NCBI RefSeq assembly: GCF_000750635.1 | Contig: NZ_CCDM010000002.1 | Coordinates: forward strand, 1 to 64,000 | Origin: Oceanobacillus jeddahensis | Lineage (GTDB): Bacteria > Bacillota > Bacilli > Bacillales > Amphibacillaceae | Direction of reading: 5' to 3' | Length of the DNA stretch: 64,000 bases | Shown: positions 11,332 through 21,345 of the stretch, piece after piece | How the letters are laid out: each line of letters starts with the position of its first letter | Numbering within the stretch: position 1 is the first letter of the stretch | Notes under the pieces: model-generated | Told to the model about the DNA's origin: nothing | What the model saw: only the letters and a program-made list of their open reading frames with translations | Databases searched by the model: none | Program-made: the position numbers and the translations under genes

Positions 11332-11886
11332 TTATTCATTCCAAAGATCTTTACAACTTGTTGTTGCGCCGAATAAACCTAATTTTTCTGCTCTGTCCAG
11401 CTGTTCTTTTTTGCTCATAAATCCACTTAAAATATAAGGAACATCACGCGTTTGACGAAACTTTTCAAAAAATTCCATGCCAAAATGGCCGGGTCTTAAT
11501 TCAACCATATCTGCTTTTGATTCTTGGACAATTTTTAAGGCAGAATCTAAAGCGATCGAATCTTCTAAAACAATGCGTTGAATCGTTATTAAACCCGCAG
11601 TTTTTGCCATATTTATTTTTGAAGTTCCTTTGGCAATGATGAAATCCACCTTAAATTGTTGCTTTAATAATTTAATTCCAATAGAGTCTGCATTAAATCC
11701 ATGAAGCAATTCGAGGTTAACAATGACTTTTTTATTTGATTGATGGCATAAGTCAACTAAATTTTTCAAATTTCCAATGTGGGCATTTGTAAGAACAATG
11801 TATTTATGAGGGCTTTTTAATGCGTCAGAAAGATATTTTAAATCTTTGACAGAAGGTATAACTTCCAGTGACTGATATGTGCTCAT
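11332..11886 (-). CDS. GlpP-family antiterminator protein
   Basis: 184 residues matching the GlpP family along its length (TIM-barrel-like): LTNAHIGNLKNLVDLC, NLELLHGF, VELRPG and ATTSCKDLW. B. subtilis GlpP binds glycerol-3-phosphate and lets polymerase pass leader terminators. Here the usual ligand-loop sequences (about LPG and AGG) read LRPGHFG and LSGF, so the ligand may differ. It is transcribed away from the kinase operon, whose leader carries a terminator. A similar leader precedes the aldolase operon at 32 kb. A local, paralogous regulator of the island is the simplest reading. Confidence 0.85.
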   Translation of the reverse strand: MSTYQSLEVIPSVKDLKYLSDALKSPHKYIVLTNAHIGNLKNLVDLCHQSNKKVIVNLELLHGFNADSIGIKLLKQQFKVDFIIAKGTSKINMAKTAGLITIQRIVLEDSIALDSALKIVQESKADMVELRPGHFGMEFFEKFRQTRDVPYILSGFMSKKEQLDRAEKLGLFGATTSCKDLWNE

Positions 11887-12040
11887 AAAAGTTTATCCAA
11901 CTCCAATCTAGATTAATACTATAATGTTATAGAATATACTCGATAATGTCAAAAAAGTCAGCGTCAAATAAGCTTTTTCCTTCGATGAGAAGCAATAATT
12001 TCGTCTTTTAAATTTTCTGACAAATATAATGACTTATTTC

Positions 12041-12098
12041 TTGACAAATAGATTGTGTCTCATGTAATATGAATTTAAATAAAGTGTAAGCACTTTCT
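12041..12098 (+). promoter_or_regulatory. Promoter and CRE-like site of the kinase operon
   Basis: -35 TTGACA at 12041, 18-bp spacer, -10 TAATAT at 12065. Just after the predicted start lies TGTAAGCACTTTCT (12085-12098), a ten-of-twelve match to the catabolite response element. Thirteen of its bases recur exactly at 27356. The position suits CcpA repression. Confidence 0.75.
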
Positions 12099-12106
12099 TT
12101 TTGTAC

Positions 12107-12200
12107 AACAAAATATATTGTAGTTGAATAGTGAGAAGAATTCAGCTAAAGACCCACAGCTTATCATAATGGTACTATAGTGGTGTCTTTAGCTTTTTTG
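12107..12200 (+). promoter_or_regulatory. Leader antitermination element plus intrinsic terminator before the kinase gene
   Basis: AACAAAATA (12107-12115) and ATAGTGAGAAGA (12128-12139) are followed by the stem AGCTAAAGAC/GTCTTTAGCT (12144-12153, 12185-12194), inner CCAC/GTGG pairing, and TTTTTT. The hairpin is an intrinsic terminator 40 nt before the kinase start. The same two motifs in the same order precede a terminator in the aldolase operon leader at 32 kb. With a GlpP-family gene next door, this is most likely its RNA target. That link is inferred. Confidence 0.8.
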
Positions 12201-12239
12201 ATTTTAAATTGTAAGGGTTTTCAAAAGAGGAGGATCATA

Positions 12240-13760
12240 ATGTATTTAATTGGTATTGATGCTGGAAATACGTCTATCAAGACAAATCTTTTTGATACGA
12301 AGGGAAAGGTTATTGCTTCGTACGCGACGAGCAGCATGCGTTTACGCCCGAGAGGAAAAGGCTTTGAAGAGTTCGATATAGATGCTTTAGGTGATTCTAC
12401 TTATGAAAGTATTCGAGAGACGCTTAAGCAGGCTAATGTAGATCCTGCTGAAGTAAAAGGTGTCGGCATCACCTCATTTGGTAATGGTCTGGTAGTTCTT
12501 GATAAAGATGGAAATACAATTGCACCAGGTGCTTTTTCGCAGGATTATCGTGCGACAGACATTGTTGAACAGATGACAGCCAATGGAACAACCGCGAAAG
12601 TTGCCGAAATTACCAAGGCTACTTTATTTGCTGGACAACCTGGTCCAATATTACGTTGGTTTAAAGATAATGAACCGCATGTGTATAGCCAGATAGGTAC
12701 TATTCTCATGTTTAAAGATTATCTTGTTTATAAATTAACCGATACATTTGCTGCAGATGCAAATAACTTTGGGGGATCCAATTTACTGGATTTAGAAACG
12801 TTTGATTACTCGAAAGAATTGATGGACTTATTTGGAATTCCAGAGATGTACGATGTTTTACCAAAATTAGCAAGGAAGCCAGAAGAAATTATTGGAGAAG
12901 TAACGGAAGAGGCAGCAGAAAAAACTGGATTGTTAGCTGGAACTCCTGTTGTCGCTGGCATGATGGATGTATTTGCGTCTCTTATTGGGGCTGGTGCGAC
13001 AGACGATGGGACATTTACAGCTGTAGCAGGTACATGGTCTATTAACTTAGCGCATACGAGTAAAATAGTAGACGGTGCTTCAGGACATATGCCTTACTTA
13101 AATAGTGAGGAATACTTAGTTGGTTCCTGGTCAGGTGCTTCCGGCGCAAACTATGAATGGTTTACAAGAATTCTAGGTGGAAATGCAAAAATAGAGGCAC
13201 ATGAAAGAGGAATTTCCTATTATGAAGTGCTTGATGAGTTAATTGATTTAGTTCCAATTGAAAGAGCAAAGGTAATCTACCACCCGTTTGTAGCACAGCC
13301 AAGCTTGCATACAGAAGCAAAAGCAAACTTCTTTAATGTTGATCAAAATACGACCTATGCTGAGTTTGCCTATGCGGTAGCAGAAGGGGTAGCTTTTGTT
13401 CATAAATACCATATCGATTTTCTGCGTAATGCGGGTGTTAAAGCAGACAAAATCCGGTTAACTGGTGGAATTGCACGTAGTAAGGTATGGGCTCAAATAT
13501 TTGCTAATGTACTCGAGCTACCAATTGAAGTGGTAGAAGCGGAAGAAGTCGGTGCATTAGGTGCGGCTATTGTTGCGGGTGTAGCGACAGAGGTCTATGA
13601 CAGTTATGAAGATGCTTTTCGTAACGCGGTAACAGTCCTGCCTGCTGTTAATCCAGATACTTCAACTTATCCTATATATGAATCACGCTATAAAGAATGG
13701 TATACATTAACGGAAATTATGAAATTATATTGGAATAAAAAGCGGGATAACGAAATTTAG
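12240..13760 (+). CDS. FGGY-family sugar/polyol kinase, EryA (erythritol kinase)-like
   Basis: 506 residues. N-terminal FGGY domain begins YLIGIDAGNTSIKTNLFD; the C-terminal ATP domain has IRLTGGIARSKVWAQIFANVL and EVGALGAAIVAG. GAGGAGG lies six nt before ATG 12240, which rules out the upstream GTG inside the terminator. The overall pattern is that of the EryA/xylulokinase branch. With GlpD, TPI-like and RpiB-like genes nearby, phosphorylation of a tetritol such as erythritol is the best guess; another polyol or ketose is possible. First gene behind the GlpP-type leader. Confidence 0.78.
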   Translation: MYLIGIDAGNTSIKTNLFDTKGKVIASYATSSMRLRPRGKGFEEFDIDALGDSTYESIRETLKQANVDPAEVKGVGITSFGNGLVVLDKDGNTIAPGAFSQDYRATDIVEQMTANGTTAKVAEITKATLFAGQPGPILRWFKDNEPHVYSQIGTILMFKDYLVYKLTDTFAADANNFGGSNLLDLETFDYSKELMDLFGIPEMYDVLPKLARKPEEIIGEVTEEAAEKTGLLAGTPVVAGMMDVFASLIGAGATDDGTFTAVAGTWSINLAHTSKIVDGASGHMPYLNSEEYLVGSWSGASGANYEWFTRILGGNAKIEAHERGISYYEVLDELIDLVPIERAKVIYHPFVAQPSLHTEAKANFFNVDQNTTYAEFAYAVAEGVAFVHKYHIDFLRNAGVKADKIRLTGGIARSKVWAQIFANVLELPIEVVEAEEVGALGAAIVAGVATEVYDSYEDAFRNAVTVLPAVNPDTSTYPIYESRYKEWYTLTEIMKLYWNKKRDNEI

Positions 13761-13810
13761 GTACGTGAAACAAAAAAATAAAAATTCATGTTCTATCAAG
13801 GAGGATGACA

Positions 13811-14044
13811 ATGGTTGAACGCACAGTGAAACTGGAGAAGATTAATGATGTAAAAGCATTTGTAGAGATCATGACGACTTTTGATTACCAAGTAGATATT
13901 ATTTCTGGCCGCTACGTGATGGATGCGAAGTCTATACTCGGAATCTTCAGCTTGGATTTAACACAGCCGTTAACATTAAAGATACACGCAGATGAGTGCG
14001 ATGATTTACTAGAAGCAATTGCCCCATATATAGTACAAGAATAA
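13811..14044 (+). CDS. HPr-like protein without phospho-His (copy 1)
   Basis: 77 residues. The second half aligns with HPr around the regulatory serine: DAKSILGIFSL against KSIMGVMSL, putting Ser41 at the HPr Ser46 position. The GIHARP loop with His15 is missing; the region reads KINDVKAF. This is like Crh, which keeps Ser46 and lacks His15. AAGGAGG six nt before ATG 13811 decides the start. It follows the kinase by 50 nt. Function is unknown: it may be a Ser-phosphorylated regulator or a binding partner of DhaM or the kinase. Confidence 0.72.
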   Translation: MVERTVKLEKINDVKAFVEIMTTFDYQVDIISGRYVMDAKSILGIFSLDLTQPLTLKIHADECDDLLEAIAPYIVQE

Positions 14045-14269
14045 TATCAAATGAAATAAGTTTCAGATGAAACAATATTTGCCTATCTGTGTGAGGCTTT
14101 GAAAAGTTTACAAAGTAACAGATGAATGAGAAAATAAAGATAACTGTTATCAAGCTATGGTGTGAAGGTGAAGCATCCAAGGATACACCTTGATAATGAT
14201 AATTACCGTAGCCATTCTTCTATTCATCGTAGAAGGGAGATATAATAGGAGGTATAAAGGAGGAGTTTG

Positions 14270-14506
14270 ATGGTTGAGCGTTATGTTCGTTTAGAAAAGA
14301 TTAACGATGTAAAAGATTTTGTAGAAATCGTATCACGCTATGATTATAAAGCAGAGGTTATATCCGATACGTATATCTTGAGTGCGAAATCCATTATGGG
14401 CATATTTAGTCTGGACTTAACAGAACCACTAAAGCTAAGAGTTCACGCAGACGACTGTGACGATTTATTAGCGGATATAGCATCTTACCTTCATGATGCA
14501 GAGTAA
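14270..14506 (+). CDS. HPr-like protein without phospho-His (copy 2)
   Basis: 78 residues, a clear paralogue of the gene 226 nt upstream: both share VRLEKINDVK/VKLEKINDVK, the AKSI(L/M)GIFSLDL block and HAD(E/D)CDDLL. Ser41 matches HPr Ser46 and there is no His at the active-site position. AAAGGAGGA precedes ATG 14270. Tandem duplication with divergence suggests two separate roles or partners. Confidence 0.72.
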   Translation: MVERYVRLEKINDVKDFVEIVSRYDYKAEVISDTYILSAKSIMGIFSLDLTEPLKLRVHADDCDDLLADIASYLHDAE

Positions 14507-14899
14507 AATAGTGGGCTGGTCATTAATCGACAATTTATTAGGGTAATGGAAAGAAGGGAAACACTGTACTTTGAATAAATGGACTCTGTGAAAGATAGAT
14601 GATCGATTCTTTTTCAATGAAAGGGAACAAGGTTAGAATTGGACAAGAGGTATATTTTCAAAGATCACAGTGTTTTTCTAATTTATGTACCTTTTAATAA
14701 AAAAGAAAATGCAAATATATTTTTTGGAAATCGAATTGAAATAAAAACAAATAAAAATATATGCAGGTTTCGAAAAAAAGTGATATGATATAATTATAAA
14801 TGCTTGTTCAAAAGCCACATGATAGGAACCTTTTTTCTAGGCATTTGGACAAATATAAAGAAAGACAGATTTTATCACTTTGATAAAGGAGAAATAATA
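14507..14899 (+). other. Intergenic region before dhaM with extended -10 promoter
   Basis: No gene seen. TGATATAAT (TG at 14786, TATAAT at 14789-14794) is an extended -10 with a weak -35. AACACTGT...TTTGAA near 14560 can pair with TTCAAAG...ACAGTGTTTTT near 14657-14675, a long-loop terminator-like structure. This suggests that dhaM onward has its own promoter beside read-through from the kinase. Confidence 0.5.
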
Positions 14900-15295
14900 A
14901 TGGGAAATAACGCTCAATCATCCGTAGGTATTGTTTTAGTATCACACAGCCAAAAAGTCACGGAAGGGTTAAAAGATCTGATTCTTGAAATGAATGGTGA
15001 CAATGTAAACGTTCACTCTGCTGGAGGTACAGATGATGGGCGCTTGGGAACAAGTGCTACAATCATTATGAGTAAAATCGAAGAACTTCAAGATTGTGAA
15101 AATATCTTGATTTTTTATGACATGGGAAGTGCGCTGTTAAGTACAGAGACTGCAATAGATTTGTTAGATGAGGATTTACAGGCGAAATGTAAAATTGTAG
15201 AAGGCCCAATAGTAGAAGGAGCATTTGTCGCTTCTGTACAATCGACGGTCACGAACGATGTTGATGTGATTCTTGAAGAAGTGTCCAAGCTATAA
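14900..15295 (+). CDS. dhaM: DhaM: PTS-dependent dihydroxyacetone kinase phosphotransfer subunit
   Basis: 131 residues of the EIIA-Man-like fold: IVLVSHSQKV carries the phospho-His near residue 18, and IFYDMGSALLSTETA matches the DhaM active-site region. It has only the EIIA-like domain, as in low-GC Gram-positives. AAGGAG before ATG 14900 fixes the start. It would take phosphate from HPr and pass it to the ADP on DhaL. Confidence 0.92.
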   Translation: MGNNAQSSVGIVLVSHSQKVTEGLKDLILEMNGDNVNVHSAGGTDDGRLGTSATIIMSKIEELQDCENILIFYDMGSALLSTETAIDLLDEDLQAKCKIVEGPIVEGAFVASVQSTVTNDVDVILEEVSKL

Positions 15296-15423
15296 TAGCT
15301 GGACCTTTTAACGACACATTGAAAGGGTTTTCGATTTAGTTCGTGATAAAGAAGTATAAAAACGAACAATTCACTTAATGAAGCAGGTAATAAATGTATA
15401 TCTAGAATTGGAGGAAAAATAAA

Positions 15424-16416
15424 ATGAAACGTTTAGTCAATGATGGTTATGATGTTGTCGAGGAGCTTTTAGAAGGTTTTGCTGAAGCGAACAGTGATTA
15501 TGTAGAGTTATTAGAACATGATAAACGCGTTATTGTTAGTAAGAAACGCGGTAATAAGAGCAAAGTAGGAATTATTATTGGTGGTGGGTCAGGACATGAG
15601 CCGCTTTTCATTAACTACGTTGGTGAAAACTTCGCAGACGCTTCTGTAGTGGGTAATGTCAATACATCTCCATCTCCAGAGCCTTGCTACAATGCTGTAA
15701 AAGCAGTAGATACAGGAAAAGGCTGTCTGTACATGTATGGAAACTACGCTGGTGATGTGATGAATTTTGATATGGGTGCAGAAATGGCAGCTGATGACGG
15801 CATCCAGGTAGAAACAGTAACGGTAACAGATGACGTGTATTCTTCTGAAAATATCGAAGACCGTCGTGGGGTTGCTGGAGATATTTTTGTATTTAAAGCA
15901 GCAGCTGCAGCAGCTGCAAAAGGATTGGAGCTTCCTGAAGTAAAAGCTGCTGCTGAAAAAGCGAATTTTGCTACAAGATCAATGGGCGTAGCTTTATCTT
16001 CTTGTACATTACCTGCAACTGGTAAAAATATCTTTGAAATGGATGAAGGAGATATGGAAATCGGTATGGGAATCCATGGCGAACCGGGGGTAAGGAGAGA
16101 TAAAATTCGTCCTGCTGATGAAGTAGTGGATGAAATTTTAGGATATATCTTAGAAGATCATCATTTAGAAAGCGGCGATGAAGCTTATGTGCTTGTTAAC
16201 GGTCTTGGCGGATTGCCATTAATGGATCAATATATTGTATATCGTCGTGTAGAGCAAGTATTAAGCGAAAAAGGAATTAAAATCCATAAAAATCTTGTAG
16301 GAAACTATGCAACATCTATGGATATGGTAGGAATGTCCATCACGCTTGTTAAACTGGATGATGAATTGAAAGAATTATTGGATTATCCAACAGATATTCC
16401 AAATATTAAATTCTAA
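15424..16416 (+). CDS. dhaK: DhaK: dihydroxyacetone kinase substrate-binding subunit
   Basis: 330 residues with GGGSGHEP near residue 58 and MGIHGEPGVRR near residue 220, whose His forms the hemiaminal with the ketone substrate. Length matches DhaK. GGAGG precedes the ATG. The family also includes erythrulose-using members, so dihydroxyacetone is not the only candidate substrate here. Confidence 0.93.
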   Translation: MKRLVNDGYDVVEELLEGFAEANSDYVELLEHDKRVIVSKKRGNKSKVGIIIGGGSGHEPLFINYVGENFADASVVGNVNTSPSPEPCYNAVKAVDTGKGCLYMYGNYAGDVMNFDMGAEMAADDGIQVETVTVTDDVYSSENIEDRRGVAGDIFVFKAAAAAAAKGLELPEVKAAAEKANFATRSMGVALSSCTLPATGKNIFEMDEGDMEIGMGIHGEPGVRRDKIRPADEVVDEILGYILEDHHLESGDEAYVLVNGLGGLPLMDQYIVYRRVEQVLSEKGIKIHKNLVGNYATSMDMVGMSITLVKLDDELKELLDYPTDIPNIKF

Positions 16417-16468
16417 GCACCAACAAGCATACTTTTGTATATTGAGGAATATGATGGAGGGAAAATTT

Positions 16469-17122
16469 ATGTCAACACTAGTATTAGATAGAGAATATTT
16501 TTTAAATGTTTTTCGTGATATGCTTCCGTTTGTAGATGAGCAATCGGAGCATTTGCAACAGCTTGATTCAGAAATTGGAGACGGTGACCATGGTATTAAC
16601 TTAACCATCGGCTTTCGTGAAGTAACGAAGCAGTTAGATACCATTAATGAAGAAGCAGCAGATATTTCAACTGTTTTTAAAAAAATCGGGATGATTCTTT
16701 TAGGAAAAGTTGGAGGATCTTCTGGCCCGCTTTATGGGAGCTTTTTCATGAAGGCTGGTAAAGATGTAACTGGTAAAGATGAAGTTACCTTCGATGAATT
16801 TTGCGGAATGCTCATCAACGGCATTGAAGCGATTCAGCTTAGAGGGAAAGCAGAGGTTGGCGATAAAACCATGATTGATGCTTTTCTTCCTGGAGTAGAA
16901 GTGCTCAAGCAAGATAAGCCGGAAGACCCTATTGAAAAATTCACTGCTTTTGTAGAAGCAATGAAAGAGGGAGCTGAATCCACGATACCTCTAGTTGCTA
17001 AAAAAGGACGTGCAATGCGTTTGGGTGAGCGCGCAGTGGGGCATAAGGACCCTGGCGCCGAATCAGCATGGATGATGATGGAGGTTTTCTTAAAGCGTTT
17101 GAAAGAGGCGGCATCTGCATGA
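16469..17122 (+). CDS. dhaL: DhaL: dihydroxyacetone kinase ADP-binding subunit
   Basis: 217 residues. LDSEIGDGDHGINL gives the Asp triad binding Mg-ADP and GGSSGPLYG the nucleotide loop; ERAVGHKDPGA is the typical C-terminal motif. GGAGG seven nt before ATG 16469 supports this start over the upstream in-frame ATG at 16442. The stop overlaps the TPI start as ATGA. Confidence 0.93.
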   Translation: MSTLVLDREYFLNVFRDMLPFVDEQSEHLQQLDSEIGDGDHGINLTIGFREVTKQLDTINEEAADISTVFKKIGMILLGKVGGSSGPLYGSFFMKAGKDVTGKDEVTFDEFCGMLINGIEAIQLRGKAEVGDKTMIDAFLPGVEVLKQDKPEDPIEKFTAFVEAMKEGAESTIPLVAKKGRAMRLGERAVGHKDPGAESAWMMMEVFLKRLKEAASA

Positions 17123-17895
17123 GACAGCCAGTTGTGGGAATAAGCTATAAAACCTATGTGAACACAGTCGATAAGGCTACGGAATTGGTACAGTCTCTTG
17201 CTGAGGTTACCACAAATGAAAAAGAAGTAGAAAAATTTGTCTTCCCGTCTCTGGGGGTTGTGTATCCTGTAGCCCAGGCATTAAAAGGATCTGAAATTGC
17301 CTTTGGGGCACAAAATATTTCACCTTATGAAAATGGAGCTTACACAGGAGAGGTTTCTATTGAGTCTATTATTGATATGGGTGGAACGCATGTGGAAATC
17401 GGACATGCAGAAAGACAAAGTATTTTTCATGAAACACTTGATATGATTCATTTAAAAACGAAGCTTACCCTTGAAAAAGGCTTAACTCCTGTTTTATGTA
17501 TCGGTGAGGGAGAGCGTTTAGATAATGAAAGCGAGCGAAAACAAGTGTTGAAGGAGCAAATTCTAACTTCTTTTGGCGAAGTAGACGCAGCGCTTATTAA
17601 AAAAGTTATCTTAGCTTATGAGCCGGTTTGGGCAATTGGTAAAGCAGAGGCAGCCGACGCAGCATACGTGCATCAAACGCATGAATTAATCCGAGAAATT
17701 GTTAAAGAAGCATATAGCCCCGAACTGGCTGACGCAGTCCGTATTATCTACGGCGGGTCAGTGAGTAAGGATAATGTTTATGAGATTACTTCTCATGACG
17801 ATGTAGACGGGGTATTCATTGGCCGTTTTGGCCATGATCCTACAAATTATAAGCAAATCCTTGATACTGTAAAGCAAGTGAAATTGAGTGGTTAA
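17119..17895 (+). CDS. Triosephosphate isomerase paralogue (TpiA2/EryH-like)
   Basis: 258 residues. The catalytic Lys is in GISYKTYVN (usual TPI: GNWKMN), the catalytic His is in EIGHAERQ, and the Glu is in AYEPVWAIGKAE; the phosphate loop YGGSVSKDN is intact. The altered N-terminal substrate motif marks a divergent paralogue, as in Brucella EryH, which isomerises L-erythrulose-1-phosphate. ATGA overlap with dhaL shows tight coupling. A role on a tetrulose phosphate fits the context; glyceraldehyde-3-phosphate remains possible. Confidence 0.85.
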   Translation: MRQPVVGISYKTYVNTVDKATELVQSLAEVTTNEKEVEKFVFPSLGVVYPVAQALKGSEIAFGAQNISPYENGAYTGEVSIESIIDMGGTHVEIGHAERQSIFHETLDMIHLKTKLTLEKGLTPVLCIGEGERLDNESERKQVLKEQILTSFGEVDAALIKKVILAYEPVWAIGKAEAADAAYVHQTHELIREIVKEAYSPELADAVRIIYGGSVSKDNVYEITSHDDVDGVFIGRFGHDPTNYKQILDTVKQVKLSG

Positions 17896-18079
17896 TTACT
17901 TCATACTTTGGATCAACACCAGGGTCTATGGTTGATAAGAAGCTAAAAATAGGATGGTGAGACTAATGGGTGCTGATTTTCTGTAATGGTTGCCTGCATC
18001 AAACTTATAGCAAAATTGTCCTCCATAGGTGTTGGTGAAGCGTCCATATTTTTATATTTTATGTATGAAGAACATATAA

Positions 18080-19588
<1,509 letters not shown>

Positions 19589-19601
19589 TAAAGAAATAAA
19601 T

Positions 19602-19682
19602 GAAAGCGCCTTTCCTTCCACTGATGAAAATCTGCATATTGGATTCTGAATCGAAAAGAGGGAAGGTGCTTTCGTTTATTGT
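19602..19682 (+). terminator. Long-loop terminator after glpK
   Basis: GAAAGCGCCTT (19602) pairs with AAGGTGCTTTC (19663) with one G-U pair, and TTTATTGTTAATTT follows. The loop is large. Confidence 0.55.
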
Positions 19683-19709
19683 TAATTTGATTACAAACGA
19701 AAAGAAAAG

Positions 19710-19738
19710 TTGATAAAAGAAAACGTAAGGTATATAAT
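19710..19738 (+). promoter_or_regulatory. Promoter of the RpiB gene
   Basis: -35 TTGATA at 19710-19715, 17-bp spacer, -10 TATAAT at 19733-19738, 35 nt before ATG 19774. Confidence 0.7.
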
Positions 19739-19773
19739 AGAAGTAGAATAAATAAATGAGAGGAGCTTGCATT

Positions 19774-20256
19774 ATGAAAATTGGTATTGGCGGAGATCAT
19801 CATGGATATGGATTAAAAGAAACGTTGAAAAAATTTATTGAAGAATCAACAGATCATGAAGTAGTAGACTTTGGAGCTCATTCCAGCGATGCAGTTGACT
19901 ATCCTGGTGTTGCTTTTGAAGTAGCAGAAGCGGTCAGTGAGAAGAAAGTAGACCGTGGTGTACTTGTTTGTGGTACAGGTCTTGGTGTTGCTATTGCAGC
20001 TAACAAATATCCAGGAATCCGGGCAGCAACCACACATGATACGTACTCTGCAGAGCGCGCTCAATTAAGTAATAATGCTCAGATCATTACACTGGGAGCT
20101 CAAGTTATTGGACCAGAAGCTGCTAAAAAAGTAGTTGAGGCATATCTAAATGTAGAATGGTCTGGCGGTTCTCAACGCAAAGTAGATCAAATCGTAGACA
20201 GAGAAAGCCAATTCCTTGATCAAAACTTCAAAGACGCAGCAAAAAGCTCTTGTTAA
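19774..20256 (+). CDS. Ribose-5-phosphate isomerase B family isomerase (EryI-like)
   Basis: 160 residues. IGGDHHGYGLKETL and VLVCGTGLGVAIAANK hold the family's catalytic Cys and anion-hole loop. GAGAGGAG eight nt before ATG 19774 sets the start. RpiB-family enzymes isomerise ribose-5-P, but relatives such as EryI convert D-erythrulose-4-P to D-erythrose-4-P, which fits this island better. It has its own promoter and terminator. Confidence 0.88.
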   Translation: MKIGIGGDHHGYGLKETLKKFIEESTDHEVVDFGAHSSDAVDYPGVAFEVAEAVSEKKVDRGVLVCGTGLGVAIAANKYPGIRAATTHDTYSAERAQLSNNAQIITLGAQVIGPEAAKKVVEAYLNVEWSGGSQRKVDQIVDRESQFLDQNFKDAAKSSC

Positions 20257-20283
20257 CGATAGATATAAGGCAGAAGAATAATC

Positions 20284-20318
20284 AAAGCACTGTATGGAAA
20301 ACGCATACAGTGCTTTTT
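20284..20318 (+). terminator. Terminator after the RpiB gene
   Basis: Perfect stem AAAGCACTGTATG/CATACAGTGCTTT, seven-base loop, then TTTT-type tail. It lies between convergent genes. Confidence 0.85.
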
Positions 20319-20366
20319 AAATTGTCTGAAAAGGGAATAATCCCCCGGTAAAAGGCTAACTATATA

Positions 20367-21146
20367 TTATGAGGTAGAGACCACTTGAATATTACGTTCG
20401 ACGAGTACCTGTTCTATTTCCGGATCAATCGCATTATTTGTAATGAGCACATCGACTTGATCTGTCCTTGCAAATGGGGCACTGGATGTCACACCAATTT
20501 TAGAATGGTCAATCACAGCAATAATTTTCTGTGCCTTATTCACCATCCGTTTCTTTAGTTCTACCTCATATAAATTAAAATCAGTCAGACCATTTTCTAT
20601 GGAAAATCCATTAGCAGAGGTAAATAGAATATCAATATGAAGCTTTTCTAATAACTCAATTCCGAGTGTGCCTTCAATTGTTGAAGAACCTTTTGTTACG
20701 ACACCACCAATTAAAATAACGGTGATATTAGGATTATCTTTTAGTTCTAATGCTGTTTGAAGCCCGCTTGTTACAACAGTTAAGCGAATCATTTTTTCAT
20801 TTAGATAACGTGCTAATTCCAGAGCGGTCGAGCTGGCATCCAGTAAAATGCATTGTTTTTCTTCAATAAAATGAAACGCTTCCTTTGCAATCAATGATTT
20901 TTCTTTCCGGTTTTGCTTTTCACGTACAGAGAAGCTGGTGTCATAGTCAGAGTTATTCTGTTGATTTAACATAGCCCCGCCATGGGTACGTGTTAAAAGT
21001 CCATTTTGTTCCATCTTATTTAAATCCGTACGTAAGGTTGCTTCGGACACACCGATCTGCTCTGATAATTCTTTTACAGTTAGCCGTTGTTTATCATGCA
21101 GAAGTTCCATAATTTTGTTTCTTCTTTCCGTTACAAACATTTTCAT
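20367..21146 (-). CDS. DeoR-family transcriptional regulator
   Basis: 259 residues: N-terminal HTH (ERRNKIMELLHDKQRLTVKE, then LSEQIGVSEATLRTDLNKME) and a C-terminal sugar-phosphate sensor with LDASSTALELAR and VIDHSKIG. Divergent from the SDR gene at 21.3 kb, so the 200-bp interval is its probable target. Phosphorylated sugars are the usual inducers. Candidate 10-bp repeat operators also occur at 23935. Confidence 0.88.
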   Translation of the reverse strand: MKMFVTERRNKIMELLHDKQRLTVKELSEQIGVSEATLRTDLNKMEQNGLLTRTHGGAMLNQQNNSDYDTSFSVREKQNRKEKSLIAKEAFHFIEEKQCILLDASSTALELARYLNEKMIRLTVVTSGLQTALELKDNPNITVILIGGVVTKGSSTIEGTLGIELLEKLHIDILFTSANGFSIENGLTDFNLYEVELKKRMVNKAQKIIAVIDHSKIGVTSSAPFARTDQVDVLITNNAIDPEIEQVLVERNIQVVSTS

Positions 21147-21253
21147 TATCCGTCATCCTCACAAAAAAATATCTCTTCCTAACTCATAATTTATCATAGT
21201 TATATAGTGTATTGTACCATAAAGTGAATAAATAAAATAATAAATGAAAATGT

Positions 21254-21300
21254 TTGACAATTAATTGCCCAGTGGTACAATAATAATGTAAACGTTGTTA
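21254..21300 (+). promoter_or_regulatory. Promoter and catabolite response element of the SDR gene
   Basis: -35 TTGACA 21254-21259, 16-bp spacer, -10 TACAAT 21276-21281. TGTAAACGTTGTTA (21287-21300) covers the transcription start and matches eleven of twelve CRE positions. This is a classic layout for CcpA blocking initiation. Confidence 0.8.
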
Positions 21301-21345
21301 ATGAGGAAATTGTAAGATGCAAACTAAATAAAGGAGTGCTTGCTA

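Noticed and set aside
12180..12239. Upstream GTG start of the kinase gene
   Set aside because: It lies inside the leader terminator hairpin; GAGGAGG before ATG 12240 is clear.
19933..19950. Third copy of the antitermination motif (AGTGAGAAGA) in the RpiB gene
   Set aside because: It lies within coding sequence, has no AACAAAATA partner and no terminator after it.
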